Part shown: positions 5,148-7,328 of the stretch, piece by piece
Layout of the letters: each line of letters starts with the position of its first letter
Numbering within the stretch: position 1 is the stretch's first letter
Assembly (NCBI GenBank): GCA_903831335.1
Contig: CAIKXH010000044.1
Span: 1 to 7,328, forward strand
Length of the DNA stretch: 7,328 nt
Reading direction: 5' to 3'
From: Candidatus Uhrbacteria bacterium
GTDB taxonomy: Bacteria > Patescibacteriota > Patescibacteriia > UBA9934 > GWF2-40-263
Program-made: the position numbers and the translations under genes
The notes under the pieces: generated by a model
Seen by the model: only the letters and a program-made list of their open reading frames with translations
What the model was told of the DNA's origin: nothing
Database searches by the model: none

Positions 5148-5584
5148 TGGACAGCACAACACAAAATCAGGTAGATCGACTTCTTGCTTTGTATAAAGTT
5201 TATAAAATCATCGAAGGATCGGGAGAAAAAGGACTTCTCGAACACGTTGGTGACATTATGCGGTTTGATACACCTCTCGTTTGGCTCGCCTATAAGTTTT
5301 TTGCATATCAAAATTCAAAAGATGAAATAAAGACCATTGGGGATCTGCACGCACATTGCTCAGATCCAGATGATATTTGTGCGAAACGTTTTCAATTCGT
5401 GAAAGCAATTATCGATTCCGCTGCTGACAACGAATCCATTTCCTATTTGTGGGAGAACGTTGAAACGGTGATGGCACTTCGGGCAAAAGAATTGGTTGAT
5501 GCGTGGCGCGGATTTGAGTTTTATGAAATGAACGGTCACATTTGCAAATGGCAAAACGATCGCGGTACACTTGAGGCGATATGA
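5144..5584 (+). CDS. protein of unknown family in the NAS-like/Fur operon
   Basis: A 146-residue soluble, apparently alpha-helical protein that I do not recognise. It has no signal peptide and no membrane segment. The stretch DLHAHCSDPDDIC (67-79) clusters two His, two Cys and four Asp and could bind a metal; further candidates are H132 and C134 near the C terminus. The frame is open upstream to 5006, but the start is placed at ATG 5144, which overlaps the stop of the NAS-like gene as ATGA; a second ATG follows directly at 5147. No separate Shine-Dalgarno is seen, so translation is probably coupled. Its own stop overlaps the repressor start the same way. Tight coupling between a ligand synthase and a metal regulator suggests a role in the same process, for instance a ligand-processing or metal-binding partner; that is inference only. 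Confidence 0.75.
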   Translation: MMDSTTQNQVDRLLALYKVYKIIEGSGEKGLLEHVGDIMRFDTPLVWLAYKFFAYQNSKDEIKTIGDLHAHCSDPDDICAKRFQFVKAIIDSAADNESISYLWENVETVMALRAKELVDAWRGFEFYEMNGHICKWQNDRGTLEAI

Positions 5585-6006
5585 TAAAAACAAAATGCAA
5601 AGACATTTTACGAAACGGACAGCAAGTCGTAACGCAATCGCGTTGTGATGTTCTTTGCATACTTTCAAAATCTCAACACCCAATGAGTGTCGCGGAATTG
5701 AAACAAACACTTGGCAAATCTTCACCGAATGTTGTGACCATCTATCGCATGCTCGAATCGTTTCTCGATAAAGGGATTGTGAGACGTGTTCCACTCAGAT
5801 CATCTGAAGCATTGTTTGAATTTACAGGATTCGGAGACCATCATCACATTTCCTGTATCGAGTGCCATAAAATTGAAGAGGTTGATGATTGTGCCGTGTC
5901 TGGGGCGTTAAAAAATGCTTTGAAGAAATCAAACAAGTTTGCAAGCATCACGCAACATACGTTCGAGTTGTATGGAGTTTGTAAGGAGTGCACGAAGAAA
6001 AAATGA
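5581..6006 (+). CDS. Fur-family metalloregulator, Zur-like
   Basis: A dimeric DNA-binding repressor of the Fur/Zur/PerR family, 141 residues, the usual length. The N-terminal winged helix includes the recognition helix region SSPNVVTIYRMLESFLDKGIV (47-67, compare SxATVYRxLxxLxxxGLV of the family). The hinge and dimer domain has DHHHISCIECHKIEEVDDC (86-104) with the typical HHxxxxCxxC pattern, H126 in ITQHTFELYGVC, and CKEC (134-137). C92/C95 and C134/C137 form the structural zinc site of the family. The sequence alone does not separate Zur from Fur or PerR; zinc is favoured because the divergent neighbour is a COG0523 GTPase. GAGG at 5573-5576 may act as Shine-Dalgarno, and the start overlaps the preceding stop by 4 bases. 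Two Fur-type boxes at the head of the operon imply autoregulation. No strong terminator follows. Confidence 0.92.
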   Translation: MIKTKCKDILRNGQQVVTQSRCDVLCILSKSQHPMSVAELKQTLGKSSPNVVTIYRMLESFLDKGIVRRVPLRSSEALFEFTGFGDHHHISCIECHKIEEVDDCAVSGALKNALKKSNKFASITQHTFELYGVCKECTKKK

Positions 6007-6051
6007 TTCTTGAAAGAATTTGCCAACAAATGAATCGATTCGAGAAGTTGT

Positions 6052-6069
6052 CTCGGAGCCATACAAAAA
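6052..6069 (+). repeat. direct repeat copy 2 of the tRNA-Asn 3' end
   Basis: An exact 18-base copy of 2204-2221, CTCGGAGCCATACAAAAA, lies 45 bases after the repressor gene. There is no tRNA here: T and acceptor stems cannot form, although TTCGA at 6039-6043 keeps the T-loop spacing. It marks the right edge of the metal cassette and looks like the distal attachment site of an integrated element. An 18-base match by chance in a window this size is unlikely. Confidence 0.6.
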
Positions 6070-6167
6070 CCAACAGACACATAAAACGTGTGTAATTCAG
6101 ATAGAGAGAGTATGGTGTGTATGTGACTCGATCGATCCAGATGTATTTATTCACTCACTGTAACGCT

Positions 6168-6503
6168 ATGGGAAGTTTATTCAAAAAGGGATTGATATTG
6201 GGAGGATTACTTGCCGTTGGAGCCGCTGTTGGTTTAATGATGACAGATGAAGGCCAGCAACTTTCTGAGGATGTCAAAAAAGATTTGCAAACTCTTGCAA
6301 AAAAATTGAAGAAGCGCCTGCATACATTAGAAGACATCACAGAAGAAAGTTTTAATGAATTGGTCTCAACAATCGTGGATGAGTTCGCAAAACAAAATGA
6401 AATTGCAGAAGACATAAAAGCTACATTAACAAAATCACTTAAGGCAATGTGGAGTGAGATGGAAGCAGTTGCCTTGGCAGAGAAGGAAGAGACAGCAGCG
6501 TAG
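6168..6503 (+). CDS. YtxH-like small protein with one N-terminal hydrophobic helix
   Basis: A 111-residue protein starting MGSLFKKGLILGGLLAVGAA. Residues about 7-26 form one glycine/alanine-rich membrane helix followed by a long charged, probably coiled or amphipathic helix (about 30-105), rich in Lys and Glu with few aromatic residues. This layout resembles YtxH/gas-vesicle-type stress proteins of Gram-positive bacteria, whose function is poorly known. The frame is open upstream to 6117, but I place the start at ATG 6168 because the hydrophobic domain begins right after it; there is no clear Shine-Dalgarno for either start. It lies to the right of the tRNA-derived repeat, so outside the metal cassette. 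Family assignment rests on layout, not on specific motifs. Confidence 0.65.
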   Translation: MGSLFKKGLILGGLLAVGAAVGLMMTDEGQQLSEDVKKDLQTLAKKLKKRLHTLEDITEESFNELVSTIVDEFAKQNEIAEDIKATLTKSLKAMWSEMEAVALAEKEETAA

Positions 6504-6539
6504 TGACCAGTTAATGTACGGATTTCATAAAATAATTGT

Positions 6540-6701
6540 ATGTTTAACGGAAAAATGACCTATCTTGTAGCGCTTATAATTATCATCTATGCAATCATTG
6601 CACGCGGATATGGCGCCAATGATTGGAATACTGCTTCTATTTTGATCGCAGTTGCACTCATGGGAGTGAGTTTGAAAATGGAATTGCACAAAGCGGAATA
6701 A
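6540..6701 (+). CDS. 53-residue membrane protein, unknown function
   Basis: The frame from ATG 6540 to TAA 6699-6701 encodes MFNGKMTYLVALIIIIYAII followed by ARGYGANDWNTASILIAVAL and a short charged end, MELHKAE. Two hydrophobic segments, about residues 6-21 and 33-46, flank a polar turn with GYGANDWN, giving a hairpin membrane topology. It follows the YtxH-like gene by 36 bases on the same strand and ends 26 bases before a terminator, so the two probably form one transcript. No Shine-Dalgarno is evident. The amino-acid pattern, orientation and terminator support a real gene, but the frame is short and I recognise no family. Confidence 0.55.
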   Translation: MFNGKMTYLVALIIIIYAIIARGYGANDWNTASILIAVALMGVSLKMELHKAE

Positions 6702-6727
6702 GTGTGTTTCGTGATCAGTAGAAGAAT

Positions 6728-6758
6728 CAAAAACCCCAGCTTCACGTTGGGGTTTTTG
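6728..6758 (+). terminator. Rho-independent terminator, core identical to that of tRNA-Asn
   Basis: CAAAAACCCCA (6728-6738) pairs with TGGGGTTTTTG (6748-6758); a G-T and a C-G pair extend the stem to leave the loop TTCAC. Bases 6729-6757 equal 2218-2246 including the loop. It closes the 6168-6701 gene pair and, being symmetrical, could also stop leftward transcription. Confidence 0.85.
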
Positions 6759-7102
6759 AATAGAATTTATATTTTGTCATTGCGTCTGACGCTTTCGTGG
6801 CGATAGTGGTCAAATATTGCACAAAAAAGATCTCCAACAATCATTCTGACCATGAGGATCTCAAGACTGGAAAAGAACATGCCAAGGTTGAAGACGACAA
6901 TCGTTCCAAATGTCAGGTAAAGGTAAAATGTATTTCCATCATCTTTCGTGCAATTTCTTTTGCTTTAAGAAAAGAGATCTAGATAAAATAACGTTATTCA
7001 AAATTTTTTTGAAAATCAATGTGTCATTATTGACAAATGCACTAAATGTTCCTAAGGTAAGGTTGGTTCCTTTGTGTCTAGTGGCTTTTTTGGGGGGTTC
7101 GA
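6759..7102. other. intergenic stretch without a recognisable gene
   Basis: Short frames occur (for example 6797-6982), but their translations are polar and low-grade, with no hydrophobic or domain pattern. The only structure I noted is a 12-bp perfect palindrome AATAACGTTATT (6987-6998) beside an A/T-rich run, and the possible promoter at 7030-7058. It may be a decayed gene or a long leader. Confidence 0.45.
7030..7058 (+). promoter_or_regulatory. possible promoter of the lipoprotein gene
   Basis: A perfect TTGACA (7030-7035) is followed after 17 bases by TAAGGT (7053-7058), which matches the -10 consensus at only 3 of 6 positions. A start near 7065 would leave a leader of about 38 bases containing a G-rich run (7092-7097) before the ATG. 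Confidence 0.3.
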
Positions 7103-7328
7103 ATGAGATATACAAAAGCGTTGTTTCTTACTCTTCTGTGTATGTTTCTTGCGTCCTGCGCGGAGCCTGTGCGTTACATCGCCGTTGCTTCACCTAAAGC
7201 TCCTGGTCCTGGGATTGGAATTCTTGTCCTTCCTGCAGCGATTTCTGTTGCGGTGGATCTCAACAGGAAGGCTAACGGGCCGGGTAGTCCGTTTAGTGTG
7301 ATGTGTGATCGCACGTGTCCAAAGTGGC
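7103..7328 (+). CDS. lipoprotein, N-terminal part (runs off the right edge)
   Basis: Seventy-five codons are present from ATG 7103. The start MRYTKALFLTLLCMFLASCA is a lipoprotein signal peptide: basic n-region, hydrophobic core, and lipobox LASC with the lipidated cysteine at residue 19, followed by an acidic residue two positions later. The mature part (EPVRYIAVASPKAPGPGIGI and onward) has a hydrophobic segment at about 38-51 and a Cys pair within MCDRTCPKW near the edge. The protein would be exported by Sec and anchored to the membrane. Its function is not recognisable from this fragment. A G-rich run at 7092-7097 may be a weak Shine-Dalgarno. Confidence 0.75.
   Translation, partial: MRYTKALFLTLLCMFLASCAEPVRYIAVASPKAPGPGIGILVLPAAISVAVDLNRKANGPGSPFSVMCDRTCPKW

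Noticed and set aside
5539..5550. Palindrome CATTTGCAAATG before the repressor gene as a third operator
   Set aside because: It shares the bases ATTTGC and GCAAAT with the operators but in reversed arrangement without the 1-base centre, and it lies inside a coding region; probably chance.
6005..6018. ATTCTTGAAAGAAT after the repressor gene as a terminator
   Set aside because: The stem is short and A/T-only apart from one pair each side, and no T-run follows, so termination here is unconvincing.
6797..7197. Two short plus-strand frames before the lipoprotein gene
   Set aside because: No Shine-Dalgarno, no hydrophobic or domain pattern, and the second overlaps the lipoprotein signal peptide in another frame.

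Overview
The window looks like a stretch of a small-genome bacterium, most plausibly of the Candidate Phyla Radiation (Patescibacteria). The hints are short intergenic spaces, several very small membrane proteins, divergent versions of familiar enzymes, and genes that lack a ribosome-binding site. All stops used (TAA, TGA, TAG) fit the standard bacterial code. This placement is an inference from style; no marker gene here fixes the lineage.

Layout, left to right. Positions 1-564 carry the N-terminal half of an MFS transporter on the minus strand. It is divergent from a long, atypical ribose-phosphate diphosphokinase (prs, 654-1769) that ends in a terminator overlapping its stop codon. A 73-residue two-helix membrane protein (1848-2069) and a tRNA-Asn(GTT) gene with a consensus promoter (2089-2213) follow. 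Next comes about 470 bases without a protein gene (2214-2689). It is packed with hairpins: the tRNA terminator, a possible structured RNA with its own terminator, and short fragments resembling the 3' part of the tRNA.

The centre of the window is a divergent metal-homeostasis locus (2690-6006). On the minus strand is a G3E/COG0523 GTPase with a histidine-rich metal-binding loop and an extra C-terminal region of about 200 residues. On the plus strand, three genes overlap by 4 bases each: a nicotianamine synthase-like protein, a 146-residue protein of unknown family, and a Fur/Zur-family repressor. The intergenic region between the two arms holds two near-identical 17-bp operator-like sequences in opposite orientation, each with a 7-1-7 architecture like Fur/Zur boxes, around a 12-bp inverted repeat containing two convergent TTGACA elements. 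The simplest model is a repressor sensing a metal (zinc is the best guess) that controls both arms: synthesis of a small metal ligand by the NAS-like enzyme, and metal delivery by the GTPase. No opine dehydrogenase or dedicated transporter is visible, so an intracellular metal buffer is as likely as a secreted metallophore.

The last 18 bases tested of the tRNA-Asn 3' region (2204-2221) recur exactly at 6052-6069, just after the repressor gene. The cassette is therefore bracketed by a tRNA-derived direct repeat, as expected of a genomic island integrated at tRNA-Asn, although no integrase is present.

Rightward of the repeat are a YtxH-like small protein (6168-6503), a 53-residue membrane protein (6540-6701), a terminator whose core is identical to the one after the tRNA, about 340 bases with no recognisable gene, and the start of a lipoprotein gene (7103 onward) cut by the window edge.
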